NCBI GenBank assembly: GCA_030141605.1
Contig: JAQGDQ010000332.1
Span: 70,001-134,000 of the forward strand
Direction of reading: 5' to 3'
Length of the DNA stretch: 64,000 nucleotides
Origin: Tubiluchus corallicola
Lineage: Eukaryota > Priapulida > Priapulimorpha > Priapulimorphida > Tubiluchidae
The position numbers and the translations under genes are program-made. Numbering within the stretch: the stretch's first letter is position 1; each line of letters starts with the position of its first letter. The notes under the pieces are model-generated. The model had not been told where the DNA came from, ran no database searches, and saw only the letters and a list, made by a program, of their open reading frames with translations. Positions 13,690 through 25,159 of this stretch are shown here, one piece after another.

Positions 13690-14936
13690 TAATAGTAGTA
13701 GTAATAGTAATAATAGTAATAATAATAATAATAATAATAAATAGTTATTTATTTCGCCAGCAGAAACGATTTAAATGAGTATATATCTCACCAAAATTTC
13801 GTGATTTCCTATCGGAAACCTAGCCAGCGATTAAGGGTTCTTGCTGTTTCTCTAAACTGGGAGTAAGCAAAATGTAGCCAGATCGTAAAAGACTCGGGGC
13901 TCGTGGATTTTTTACTTTTTAAATCCCGGCGCTTTAAACTTAATTACCTGCTTTTCCCAAGTGACTGCATCCTGCTCAAAAGGCAACAAATATGGCAATA
14001 TCGCATTTAATTTACCGTTCAGGCAAAGTATAAAGGCTACTAGTAATTATTGTCGTTTTTTTGTAATCTTTGCTTATAAAGGATTCCCACGGAGGCAACC
14101 TATGGGTAACGTTACGGAAACCACGACTAGCAAAAGCTGCTATGGCTATTAACCATTAACGATTTTCTGATCATTGTTAAAGACCTACGGCCTTTTTTCC
14201 TTACCATCAGTGCCCCCCTCCTGCTATCGTTTACCAAAATGGTCAAATAAAATGTAGACAAGAGCGCTGTATTCTAGGAGACGAAAGTAAGAACTAAATG
14301 TTGTTCTGTGTTTAAATAAGTTGTTTCTACTACCATTACAGGTTTCCAAATGGTTTTTTGACGCGAGATACTGCCTAAAGTATATTTTTATTAATAGCAT
14401 TAAGTTTTCGGGTAGAAAATACCTTCCATTTCTAGTTGATTTAAATATAGATACTGCCACATCATTTGTTTTATTTTTTCGTCATCATGCTTGACAAATC
14501 TACGTTTTCATGGCAATGTTTAACGCCACAGGATGGGCTTTAACCTACTCATTATTTTCATTTTCAGATCGTTTTAGATATGCCAGAAGATGACTCTATT
14601 AGGAAAAGTATGGCTTCACTACGCGCCTCTTTAGTGAGCCTCACGGCAAGCATCAGAAGTGGGGGAAGGATTTACCCCGCTGCTCAGCCACAACCAGACC
14701 ATGAAAATGTCGTTGCTGTTGCTCATCAAAATGAAGCAAGCAGACATTTGGCCAACCAAGATTTAGCCACTGCTCACTCTGTCAATGAAGAGACTGCGTC
14801 GGTTTCTTCTACAAATCCAGAAACATTAACGACGTCTTTTCATTCAGTTATTCAGGAAACAGGATCGTCTCTTCTTTCAGAGATACAGTCCACGTCATCT
14901 AAACCTTTGCCTAGTCTCGTGGAGATACACACATAA
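7247..14936 (+). CDS. MARCHF: MARCHF2/3-like membrane-associated RING-CH E3 ubiquitin ligase
   Basis: Predicted E3 ligase that ubiquitinates membrane proteins. Exons: 7247-8509, 10363-10528, 10918-11027 and 14568-14936; about 635 residues, all junctions GT-AG and in phase. Residues 1-350 are polar, Asn/Ser-rich and probably disordered. The RING-CH finger is at about 361-406 with ligands C361, C364, C377, C379, H387, C390, C403 and C406, the C4HC3 pattern of MARCH proteins. Exons 2 and 3 each carry one hydrophobic membrane segment (around LFITVCCVFTPVVCYLLV and TVTLSLYLVSIAYCVY). The stretch after the second segment, TNR-M-IVL, resembles the TNQRVILLIP region of MARCH2/3. Exon 4 adds a Ser/Thr/Gln-rich tail. 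The N-terminus is much longer than in vertebrate MARCH2/3. Subfamily is inference; the RING-CH plus two-membrane-segment architecture is seen. Confidence 0.88.
8630..8895 (+). repeat. degenerate duplicated segment in MARCH intron 1
   Basis: Two related segments about 160 bp apart (near 8672-8741 and 8834-8890) share the order TGYGAAATTY, TGACGATYC, TGCAA and TTAGGCTTTT. It looks like an old tandem duplication or a repeat relic. Confidence 0.45.
11503..11745 (+). repeat. duplicated ~55 bp motif, 180 bp apart
   Basis: TCTCCTCCAAAACT is followed by TAATGAAGAC, ACTGTGGT and CCT both near 11503-11557 and near 11685-11740. It sits in the MARCH intron between exons 3 and 4 and is probably part of a dispersed repeat. 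Confidence 0.55.
12087..12191 (+). CDS. possible alternative last exon of the MARCH gene
   Basis: After a run of 14 C and the acceptor GTATTTGCAG comes an in-phase frame of 34 codons, starting KGQPEQSVELQ and ending TFLQA then stop. It can be joined in phase 0 to the exon ending at 11027. Using it would replace the 122-residue tail at 14568-14936. No convincing donor allows it to be an internal exon. The family match favours the distal exon as the main form, so this one is uncertain. Confidence 0.4.
   Translation, partial: KGQPEQSVELQAVLQAGHEIQYMIRDNCLTFLQA
13575..13742 (+). repeat. (TAA)n microsatellite
   Basis: About 165 bases of TAA/AAT triplets with a few TAG/TAC interruptions towards the right, inside the last intron of the MARCH gene. 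The poly-Asn, poly-Ile and poly-Leu open frames here are artefacts. Confidence 0.95.
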
Positions 14937-15014
14937 CACTGACGCAAATTGTGGAGGACTTTGAGACTAAAACTGACGCATGGAAAGAACTACCTTTGCA
15001 ATGTGTTCTTTTCC

Positions 15015-15020
15015 AATAAA
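15015..15020 (+). terminator. polyadenylation signal of the MARCH gene
   Basis: AATAAA about 80 bases after the stop codon at 14936; a second AATAAA lies near 15222. Confidence 0.5.
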
Positions 15021-15024
15021 AAAA

Positions 15025-18000
15025 GCTCTTGTAGTTCGAGCCATACGTTAATTTACGTCCTACAAAATCTTCATAGTCTGTGCGGGAGGTAGGCCAGCAC
15101 ACAGGATGGCCAAGTGGTCCATTTGGCCGCGCCTTACAGATCTGAGGGGCACAAAGGAATAACGTTTGCTAAAAATGCTGATATTGTAAAAAGAGTCAAG
15201 GAAATTATTGTAGAAAACTGAAATAAACTATATTCGAAATTTACTATAATATATGCATGTATTATGCATCTTGTTGCAGTTTCCGCAGAATCATATGATG
15301 TTATTTAACCAGTTGAGTCCACAGTCTATGACTAATTTTTTTTCATTCTGTTTTTATTTGCAAGTAGGGGAGACCGGGAATGGTTCAACATATTGTGTAT
15401 TTTTCTCTTGTAAACATGTAAATCCTTAGCGACCGTGACGTAATGCAAAGTACACATCGTCCTCTATATATTTGCTAATTAAGATAGGTAGGGGTTACAA
15501 GAATATGGAGATTTGGAAAATTAAATTATAACAACAAACTCATCAGTCGGGCGTAACAGCTTGGGACAGTTGAAACAATGTTTTAAGTAGCAGTTGTATT
15601 CATGCACATAGCAAGATTTTTTCCAATGAACCTAAATTAGTAGGACACTTAATTATAGAAACAAGCCAATACACAAATACAACATGCCGAGGACAAGGAC
15701 AGTGAAATTTCGTTTATAATGTAAATTGAAAAAAGTTACTGATCAAGTTTTTAACTCCGATAACCAAATTTTGATCAAAATTTAAGGGCAGTTGCTGATG
15801 AGTGATGGATTTTGGACTGAAATGGTCAAGATCGCAACAGTGGTAAAAATAATTGGCAAATTAGTAGTGCTGGATTGTAGCGTTACAACTAACCCCAAGG
15901 GTACTTTGTACTGGAAAACTATGAGTTAAAAAATATTCCAGTATTTAAGACTTTTTATAGCATAGCATAAGCTACGTAGTGGAAGGTCAGTACTTTCTTA
16001 TTTTACTATTGCGTACGTTAATCAATAGATCTAATATTCCAAAAAATTACTTTCAGCTTTCAAAATTGCGCTGGCATTGATGTATATAACAGGTTGCCCA
16101 GAAATCATTGTAAACTAGCTTTCCTTTGTTTAAAGTAATGTAGATATAGGTTGCTTCAACTTGCCCGAGATACATCCAGCCCTCTCCCATGCATTTCAAC
16201 TACATATCATACTCATACATGTATAAAATTTAATCACATTGATTAAGCACTGATTGAAGAAATGCCTATTATGCGTGACTGATAAGTGGTGGAAAAATAT
16301 TAAAAACTGTTACGTTTAAATCCGGCACAGAAGTTATCATAATAATTATCTTGCTAATTTTACTTGCATTACTTAACAGTATCGCGAAATTCATGTTCAG
16401 ATTTCAATTTTATACGTGATCAGTTTTATTCTTGTCACATTCGCATTGTGAGATGTACCAGTGTAACTAAAGTATGTAACAAAATACACGCATAATGTGC
16501 TACGTAAATAAATTTTACATTACATTGCTTAACGAGAATAGTAAGGCATTGACTTGGTTTATTAACAACGCGTGGTAATTAATTGATTTACGTACTGCGC
16601 TCTATAAACAAGCGTGCCGATAAGTGTACCATTTCGGTTGCCTTGATCTCATTGTGTCTATAGGAGATAGAATGGGAAGCTTTTGGTACTTAATATAAGA
16701 CCCTAGTCACCCTCCCATAATCATAAGCAACCTGGCAAGGTCAAAGTCAAGATCTAGACTAGTTTGCCATAGTGCGGTTTTCAACCTTACATACCGATAT
16801 GACTGCTTTGACCTCATTGCCCTAAAGGAACTTCGTCGGTTATATAAACTTCTTAAAAATGTATTTAGTTTCAAGTCTTTCGTATAATGTTGATCCATAC
16901 TACTACACTTAACTAACTCTATTAAACTAGACGATTATAACAAGAAAAGGCTGAGGTAGTCGTCTGTAAAACCAAAATCAGCAAAATGTATTGCAAACAA
17001 GCGCAGCAGGGAATCTTTCAGGCATTTTAAACAATTTTCTAAGCTTCCGCCATTTTTTATAATATGTGGAAATTTTAGCTCCACGTGAAAGTATTATACA
17101 CAAGCGGTGTAATTACGTGTACAAATACTTGCCTGGGAGGAAAAATCAGATTTTCACGCGGTTTTCTCAGTTGTAGTTTCTGATATATTACGCCAACAGA
17201 AAAAATAAACAAACATTAGGGTTACTACACTAAGATGCCAAGTTCCCATTAATTAATGTGAAACTGCCTCAATTTTCTCCCATAATTACTATCATCATAA
17301 ACTACACAAAGCTTCAAAATCTTAAAGAAAGCATTATGTAATTCGGTCATATATTTGCAGCCCATTATGTCACTTTAGTGAAAACTTTTAATTTAGCCAA
17401 AAAGATGAAGTCTGCACATTATAAGCGATGATGAGAACTACACTGCTCATACTGAGCAAAACAACTACGTGTAATCTTTCAAACATCTCAAGTTAGATAA
17501 GAGTCATTAGAATTGCTACAAACAGAGGTCATTATGAACAACCAAACCCAAAATAATAAGGGATATTATGCAATTCGTGCAAAGAAATTATGTAATGGTG
17601 AGCAAGGGATAATAATGTAAATGAGGCACGAAATCATGTTGCACAAAAGCAAGTATCGATGATCTAGAACATGCGATTACAATAAAAACTACCGCCATTT
17701 TTGGCACTAAAAAGACAATAATTTGCGTCCGTGTTGCAAACCAGTGTATTTTTTGGAATGGAGACAGCTCTAGCTGGACGCCTGGAATAAACGAATTTAA
17801 TATAAGGTTGAAAGCTGCAAGAAAGCCAACTACGTAATTTACTAAAGCCGAAGAGTAATCTAATTCCCATGTACTTAATGTTTGCCGCTGTGATTTAATT
17901 TTGTATGACGTCCATAGTCGCTGCTCTGATTAAATATGTTGTGTATATCCCCGATTTTAAGTCATCAACATAGAGATCCGGTAGAAAAGAATTACATGTT

Positions 18001-21000
18001 TTATTAATTTGAAATGTTATTATTTTCTGTACTGTTGTTTTGTTTATGTATTTACTTGTATTTTCGTTGTACATATTAATAATGTTGTACTAATATCATA
18101 TAAACGAGTTTTTATATAAAGTAGTAAATCAAATCAAATCGACATGTTCGTATATAAGTTTCAATTGACGTCAAACATATTGGTCTATCGCTCTGCCTCC
18201 GCTGTAACGTAAGCGCACTCAGCGGCATTCGGGACAACAGCTCATGCTGGACAACAACTGTCTAACTAAACTAAACAACATGACAGTCACAATTAATGTC
18301 TATTCAGCAGATAAACTGATTGCACGTTTTCATAAACATAAGCAGAGTATTATTATAATATTATTAAATATAAATTTGCAGAGTAGCAGCTATTTTTACA
18401 CGAAAGTAGGCAAAAAATGACTTTTCAATTTAAACAGAAAGTAGAGATAAAGTTTCAAAGCACTACAAAATTTAGAGACATAAGTATAATAAAGAAACTA
18501 AGCCAGTTAGCATTGCTTTACAATAAATGGGCAACAAAATATATTTACGAGTCTCTTTTGCCTTTGAATATGCGAACGCATCATACCTGCGACGTATAGC
18601 AGAAAATAGACTATTTCAGGATATAAATTTCACGTTGATATATAACATAAATTTTGACCACATTTGAATTAATTTGGACCGTGAAGATCTTGAGGTTTAT
18701 AAAAACTGACCAGAAAAAACATTTTGCCTGAATGTGAATTCGAATGAGTATGCTCGCTTACCACGTAATCGTGATAGTTGTCACGTATTTCCGTAAATGA
18801 GTGTTCAACTCTACCGCTGGGATTCAACTATTGCTAACTGGCCATTCCTACAATCTGCGCAAACGTACTTAGAAGTGATCATGCTGTAATTTTTACATGC
18901 ATGTTAACCTTGAGTCATTTACACCTGCCAACTCGGGCTTCAATTTATAAAGTTATAAATTTCATTGTCACCTCTGTTCAAGTCGGCCATTTTACATTTG
19001 TGATCATTGAAGCAGCGTCATATGATCGGCCTAATTAACCTCGTTAAGTTAATTTGCATTTTATAAAGTTAATACATGTCCTTATCTAGCTTGCAAGGTC
19101 GTACATTAAACTTAACTGCGTATTTTATTAATAGCAAAATCAGTAACTCATAGACGGAAGCCTGTGCATTTCTTCCTATCAAAACGAAATTATACTATGT
19201 ATTTCCACTAATTCACCTGCAATTTTAATCGACAATACAGATAATCGACAACCTGTAATAAGATCCACAACCAGGCTGATTTCTCTCCCGCAAATTTATG
19301 AAAAGTTGAGCATTTTTCATAAGAATATAACATATACCGACAATACATAGCCAGAGCTCTTGTCCCGAAAGACGAGGTAATGAACCAGTTCTGTGGCGTG
19401 TGAAAAATATGCACACTGATTGGACAGTCAGTAGAGCTTGACTGAGAATGATTGACATTTTGTTTGACGTCAGTTTGTTGGCTAAATGCTACTAACTGAA
19501 AAATATAATGTTTGGAACCAAGGACAAGAAATAAAAAAAGAAAAAAGCTAAGAATGGGCCTGGTATTTATGTAGGACCTTGGCAAATCTACTACCAGAAC
19601 GACTGGCCCAGATGGGCAATCAAATACCAGTACATCTGGAGCAGGTGCCAACCAACCTTTTTGATGCTCTATTATACCTCTGTATTGGGTCTGATATTTT
19701 TGCAAATTCCTGTGTAGGCCCCTAAATAGTATAACTATAAATAAAACAATGATTTGTATACATACCATGATTATTCTCTTAGATTTGCATATATCTCTAG
19801 AAAAAGGCAAATATACTAAATCGTACATCAAGTCTTAGTTCAGTCATAACAGCTCATAAGTAATCCAATAATTTCAAGTGCTAGTACCCTCACACTAGAG
19901 TGAATTAGAATAATGTGTAGTCTAGTGGACTTTTATCTAAACATCAGGCATACCAGGAGTTTTTCACAAGTCATTCTTTTAAATTAAGTCAGGTTCCAAA
20001 TACTTAATAATTATACGTTCAGTCCATTATCAGGTAACACATATACAAATATAACAGCTACACATATTATGAATATTTTCAGAACAACAACAGAATGTAT
20101 AGTAACTATAACAATTTTATTAGTTTAATTTATTATTTTATTAGTGTATTATTTTAAAAGTGCAAAGTGTAGTTTGTGCGAAACAGAGTGGTGGGTAAGG
20201 TTTCCTAATTATATCAGATGGCGCAAAGTTTTGATCACGATATGATCTGTATAAAAAATATAACGGGATCGCTTCAAAATTTTCACACTGAAGTTACAAT
20301 CGATTATGTATAAACGCTAAAAATTTTAGTCTTTCCCTTAAGACCTAAAACAACAAGTCAAAAAAAATAAATGAGAAAAAATTTCATGTCACTATTAATG
20401 AAGGCCTTTTTTCCAACAGCTGACACAGTTTCTCACATTTTTAAGGGGTATTTGGTACCAGCACTCATCAGTTTTTGCCTTTAGTTCCTCTGTATCAAAC
20501 GGCTCTGTGCAAGTCTTACGCTTTTTAAGTCCCACTTTTTATTGGTAACAAATCTTTTTCAGTGTCTTATCTTTTGTAGTGAAAACCACAATATAAACTG
20601 GTTGATTTGATACCTTAATCGTTTTGCTGGCATGTGCAAAAAGCTTTATACCTCAACATGGCTATTTTTCAATTTAAATTTTCTGGCATTTAAATTTTTA
20701 ATATGTATAAGCTTTTTGGCCATAACTCAAAGACCATTAAAGCTACTTCTTTTTCAACTTCAATGTTGAAATGGTGAAATTTCAACTTTTAAGTCATTGC
20801 TTCTAAATTTATCATAATCCAAACTTTGGCACACTTTTTCTTCGCCAACCAATATAATATTATGTAATTATATTTAGTAGTATCATAATAAACTATTATT
20901 CACTACTACCAGTATATATGTCACTCAGCACATCTGCACGGACATACTATAACATTTCAACCACTTTTTCTCTACAACGTTAAACACTAATGTACATTCT

Positions 21001-22430
21001 AAAATCAATTACAAAAGCTGCCCTAAAATTAGTTTACCTAAATTTGTACATTTCAGTGTGTACAATCTGCAAATCAATGCACATTATCAAAATCGTACTT
21101 ACAAGGTTAAGAGTGTTAAGTGCTCAACAGGTCATTAAAACAGATTATAAACATAGTTTAAGTAACATATGTCAAAGAAAAATCTGCATCACTATTTTTG
21201 AAGTATTGTTGCCCCAGGAGTTAAATTCTGAGATAGATTAAAAAATGCCTGCACCATCCGAAATCATTAAATTATACTTACAATTATGACGTGTGATGTA
21301 TCTGTGAACATTACTGGGGTCATTCACTCAATCCTTATAAAGACTGCCCATACATGCCGACTCTAGCATGTAAAAGTAATCAACCAACAAAAAAATTTAA
21401 TTTCAAAAATTGTGTAAATTTTTGGGAAAATATTTTCAGCCTAAGGCATACTCAATAAAATGACAGGTGACACAAAGTGAAAAAGGTTTATATTACCAAA
21501 ATATCAAGCATCATTAACTTGGCCATGGCAGTATTTTAGTGTTCAAGGACTAGACAACTGCTATAACTACATTTTCATTTCAACAACACTTAATCACAAC
21601 TGTTAAGAAACAGGTTGAGAGTAAAAAAGTAAAAAATCTAAGCAATTCAGCAATTCCAATAGCATAAACGTTGTTATCAGAAAATTAAGCTACCACATAT
21701 CTAGAACCTGCTAGAATTATTCCACCTAATTTCACAAAATTCACACACGCTTACTCTATTCAATGCAAAAAATAAAACTTTGAACAATACCTTCAGACAT
21801 GGCCTTGTCAGTTACACAGATAATATATTTCTCATGGCAGCTATATCAGAATTAATATCAAGTTGGCATCAATTTTTTACACAACTAATGTGCTGGCTGA
21901 AAGGCTGCAAAGTGCACAATAAGATAAGATGAGTAAACTTGTCAGTTACGTTAAGTCTAATACACCTTTAGTTGCTAAAGTCTATTATCCTATTCTTAAT
22001 AAAATAACACTCAATCATTTAAAGATTAAAATCAGGCAATGCTCAATTCAGCTGAATTATAGCAGTTGGGAGAATAATTTTGCTAATGTATCTATTCTTC
22101 ACATGTCTATTCAAATTTGAAGTTAGCTATACATGACTATAAAAATCAGAAAAAAACAGCAGCATACTATCTTTCAAGGTGACGGAAATAGCTGAATGGT
22201 AATATATGTTTAGTGCAAAAATTTAAGCAATGTTATGGATGGCTTGCAAATGGATGGATGATTGCCAGGAAGATGGCTCCGGTTAATTCTATCTGCCATT
22301 AAGTGCTTGTAATGTGCTGAAGTTTACTACTGAAATGGCATGCTAATAGATATGCCATTATTCAGTGGAAATATCAATGTTTTTGATTTAAAATTATGCA
22401 TTCCAGGCAAGCAACAAAAATTTTGTCCTG
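15025..22430. other. long intergenic stretch, no gene supported
   Basis: About 7.4 kb of AT-rich DNA. The longest open frame (19208-19831, -, 207 codons) resembles no family I know. A short (AAATC)n run near 18126-18139, after AT-rich DNA, could be the tail of an old retroelement. The right edge runs into the 3' UTR of FBXO22, where a TTTATT near 22435 is an AATAAA on the - strand. Confidence 0.4.
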
Positions 22431-22884
22431 CAATTTATTTTTGCAGTGTCTTAATCCACAAGACCATAAAACATTTCTACAACTAAAGAATGTTAAAGAA
22501 GATCTATAGGTGATTTTACACTACTATGCCTAAATTATACTATAAACAGGAAAAAAAGTGAAAGCTAAATTTTTGTGAAGTAACCTTCAGAGTTTTGTTT
22601 GTTAAGAGATATTTTTGCAATACACCACTCTAAGCATATTATGCAAGTTTAAGATTGACAGAAATTTATGGCTTCATTTCACAATAATGCACAACAAATT
22701 GCACATTAGTGATACTTACAAATACAAGTGTATTTTATGAGCCTAGGGATTTCCTTGCACAGTTTGCAAACATTTTTAGCAGTTGTAAGCTAATTTTACG
22801 GTTTACACTAGCTAATACATTATACTATTAACATCAGCATTGTACTGCAGACTAAACAGCTAAAACTGTTTTCCCTAAATGTTC

Positions 22885-24054
22885 TTATTCAATAGAAATG
22901 AGGCAAAATATAGTGGTGTATGCATGATCTAGATGAGGAAATGGCTTGTCAGTAAAATTTCCAACATCCAAAGCATCATGACCTATTTCTCCATTACCGA
23001 AAAATCCAACTAAAGGAGTTTTTGGAAAAACTTTTCGAAAAGCATCTGCTTCAACATTATGCTCACCATACCAACCCCATCCTCGACCAAGGCATGCAAA
23101 CTGAAATGCAAATGATGTTTCTTCATTTAATCCAACCTGTTTCAATTTCTTCAGATGCTGCAGTGCAGTTTCGGCTGTTGTCACCTCGCTACCCAGGATG
23201 ATGCTTGCTGCTTTGACGTTTTTTCCGGAGATTCCGACGACCAATATGTTGGACTCTGACTCAATCTCCTCTGGATTTAGCTGCCCATCCCTGAAAACAT
23301 ATTCGGCGATACCTCCAGCGATAACAACATCCCCTGACCTCCGATTCCAGATGGTTTTACATATTTCCTTTCCTGCGTTATTTAAATCATGAAATGGTTG
23401 TGCACCATCAGGAAACATCAGCAGACATTTTATATCATTGTCCTGCATGATCCATGGATAATGTTCCTGCCACTTTTTAAAATTTTGTTGCGTAAGAATA
23501 AACTTGTGTATACTCACATCCGGAATTGCTGGAAGGCAGAGGCAGCTGAATGCAGCATCCTCACCTTCTTGCTCTTTAACTTTTCCTCCGTCATCAGTGC
23601 CTATAACGCCGGATGATCCAACACCAAATATGCCAGAAGATGGAGGCAGTACTTCATTTAAACACTTGAGAAATTTTTGTTTGCGTCTTTTCATACAAGA
23701 AACAACTTCGCTACTGTAATTAGAAAAGTCACCTCGGTTGGGAACACAAGCACCTTTGCCTTCAATAATGTTGTCAGTTGCAAACACTATAGTAAGCTTA
23801 GGTTCTGCATATAAACGACTTAAATAATCGTACTTTAGACTCACAAGAGCTTTGTGCAAGTCGTAGGTTTCATCTATGTTTCTGAAAAAGCAGGAAGGAT
23901 TCATTTTGCGTAGACGCTTGAGTCGACGACTAGCATTTGCCCATGCTTTGCACACACGAGCAGCTGTATTTAGCGTTACAGCTGGTAAACACGAGAGTAC
24001 TCTGTCCGTGACAACAGGTATAGTTGTTAATATGTTTGTTGGTACATCAACCAT
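22885..24054 (-). CDS. FBXO22: F-box only protein 22 (FBXO22)
   Basis: Substrate adaptor of an SCF ubiquitin ligase; in vertebrates it targets KDM4 histone demethylases, among others. A single coding exon of 389 codons starts at MVDVPTNIL. Residues about 11-60 form a degenerate F-box (VLSCLPAVTLNTAARVCKAW). The rest matches the FIST_N/FIST_C region, with the C-terminal signature NVEADAFRKVFPKTPL then GFFGNGEIGHDAL and a final HAYTTI, all hallmarks of FBXO22. The open frame runs on to an upstream ATG at 24105, but an acceptor TTGTTGCAG ends at 24063, eight bases before the ATG at 24054, so the shorter start is preferred. Length is close to the human protein (403). It lies head to head with NDUFB8. 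Confidence 0.93.
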   Translation of the reverse strand: MVDVPTNILTTIPVVTDRVLSCLPAVTLNTAARVCKAWANASRRLKRLRKMNPSCFFRNIDETYDLHKALVSLKYDYLSRLYAEPKLTIVFATDNIIEGKGACVPNRGDFSNYSSEVVSCMKRRKQKFLKCLNEVLPPSSGIFGVGSSGVIGTDDGGKVKEQEGEDAAFSCLCLPAIPDVSIHKFILTQQNFKKWQEHYPWIMQDNDIKCLLMFPDGAQPFHDLNNAGKEICKTIWNRRSGDVVIAGGIAEYVFRDGQLNPEEIESESNILVVGISGKNVKAASIILGSEVTTAETALQHLKKLKQVGLNEETSFAFQFACLGRGWGWYGEHNVEADAFRKVFPKTPLVGFFGNGEIGHDALDVGNFTDKPFPHLDHAYTTIFCLISIE

Positions 24055-24062
24055 GACCTCTC

Positions 24063-24990
24063 CTGCAACAATCAAATTATATAACAAAATTAAACCAGGT
24101 ACCATAACTTTAAGATTAAGAAGATTGCGGAATTAGGATACATGTCTCCTCTTAGTGAACTATAAGAGCATCAAATGCGAAAAATAATAATTAGGCATAA
24201 AAATACCAAAATAGTTGGTAATAGGCACTTAAAGGCTTGCAATCACAAAATTACATTAGGCCTACAGTCTAGATTTTAGCCTATTATTTGTCCTCGTTTT
24301 TAATTTGAGAATCAAAACAATTTCTTTAATGCAACTTCTCATTACAATTACTACAAGTACCAAAACTACTACACGGACAAGTGATACACACTGCTACTGA
24401 TCGAGCCTAATACCCAGCTAATACCCAACATCCATCTTGCAAACATTTTTAAAATTTACAGCCTTAAACAGTAAATACGTCTGTTAGTGATGAATCAGTA
24501 TTTATTAAACATTGATAATAAATGCATGTATACAAGTACCGGTACCCAGTACTACTGTAGAACTGCGGTACCTACCAACAGGAAAATTCCTTTCTTCCTA
24601 TAAAGTAAAAATTTAGTTAACACATCGCTAGGTTGGCAATGCGAAGAGTAAATACAAAAAGTTCTCAGGCACATTACATTTGGCGAGCGAGGCATAGCAA
24701 CACTCAAGCCAATAATTACTTGTGAGCCTGATGACACCCTGACTCAAGTAACTAACGTAATTTAAAAAAGGAACAAAACAACTTCTATGCCTTACAACTT
24801 ATACACACCTTGAAATCAGTTTCCAGCGAAACTGCGATTGAAATTAAAACAATTAAATATCCTAAAAAGGCAAACTTCCAGCTGGCGAATTAATGCGGTT
24901 GCGTTGTTAGTCAGCTCCAGGCAAACCAAACTAAACAAAAACTGAAAAAGACGGAATTTAAATTTTTTGCGAACTTACATGCCATCTTAC
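24063..24990 (-). other. FBXO22: probable 5' UTR intron of FBXO22
   Basis: On the - strand a donor ATTACAG|GTAAGA lies at 24991/24990 and an acceptor TTGCAG at 24063. The ~930 bp between them has no coding frame that fits the protein. The first exon would be non-coding and lie at about 24991-25060, facing NDUFB8. A second donor-like site (GTAAGTTC) lies about ten bases further in. Confidence 0.5.
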
Positions 24991-24999
24991 CTGTAATGT

Positions 25000-25159
25000 G
25001 TATGTTTAGTTGCAAAACAACAAAAACTAAAAGTAGTTATATTTTATAACAACACTGATATCAGTAAGTTGACAAAATTTCTGTTTTGAGTCAACTTAAA
25101 GAAATTATATTATAGTGATCAACTTCAGTTGTGTGTTGCTTAGTTGCGCCTGGGCAAAA
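25000..25159. promoter_or_regulatory. probable bidirectional promoter FBXO22 / NDUFB8
   Basis: About 160 bp separate the inferred first exon of FBXO22 (-) from the ATG of NDUFB8 (+). It contains an inverted repeat, AAGTTGAC (25066-25073) and GTCAACTT (25090-25097), a possible symmetric factor site. No TATA box stands out for NDUFB8. Confidence 0.5.

Noticed and set aside
13457-13778. poly-Asn, poly-Ile and poly-Leu frames
   Set aside because: Translation of the (TAA)n microsatellite within an intron.
19208-19831. 207-codon open frame on the - strand
   Set aside because: Long for this base composition, but it shows no domain, no signal and no recognisable homology, and no splice context that ties it to a gene.
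24052-24105. Upstream ATG of FBXO22 adding 17 residues
   Set aside because: The extra codons cross a good splice acceptor and resemble intron sequence rather than an F-box protein N-terminus.
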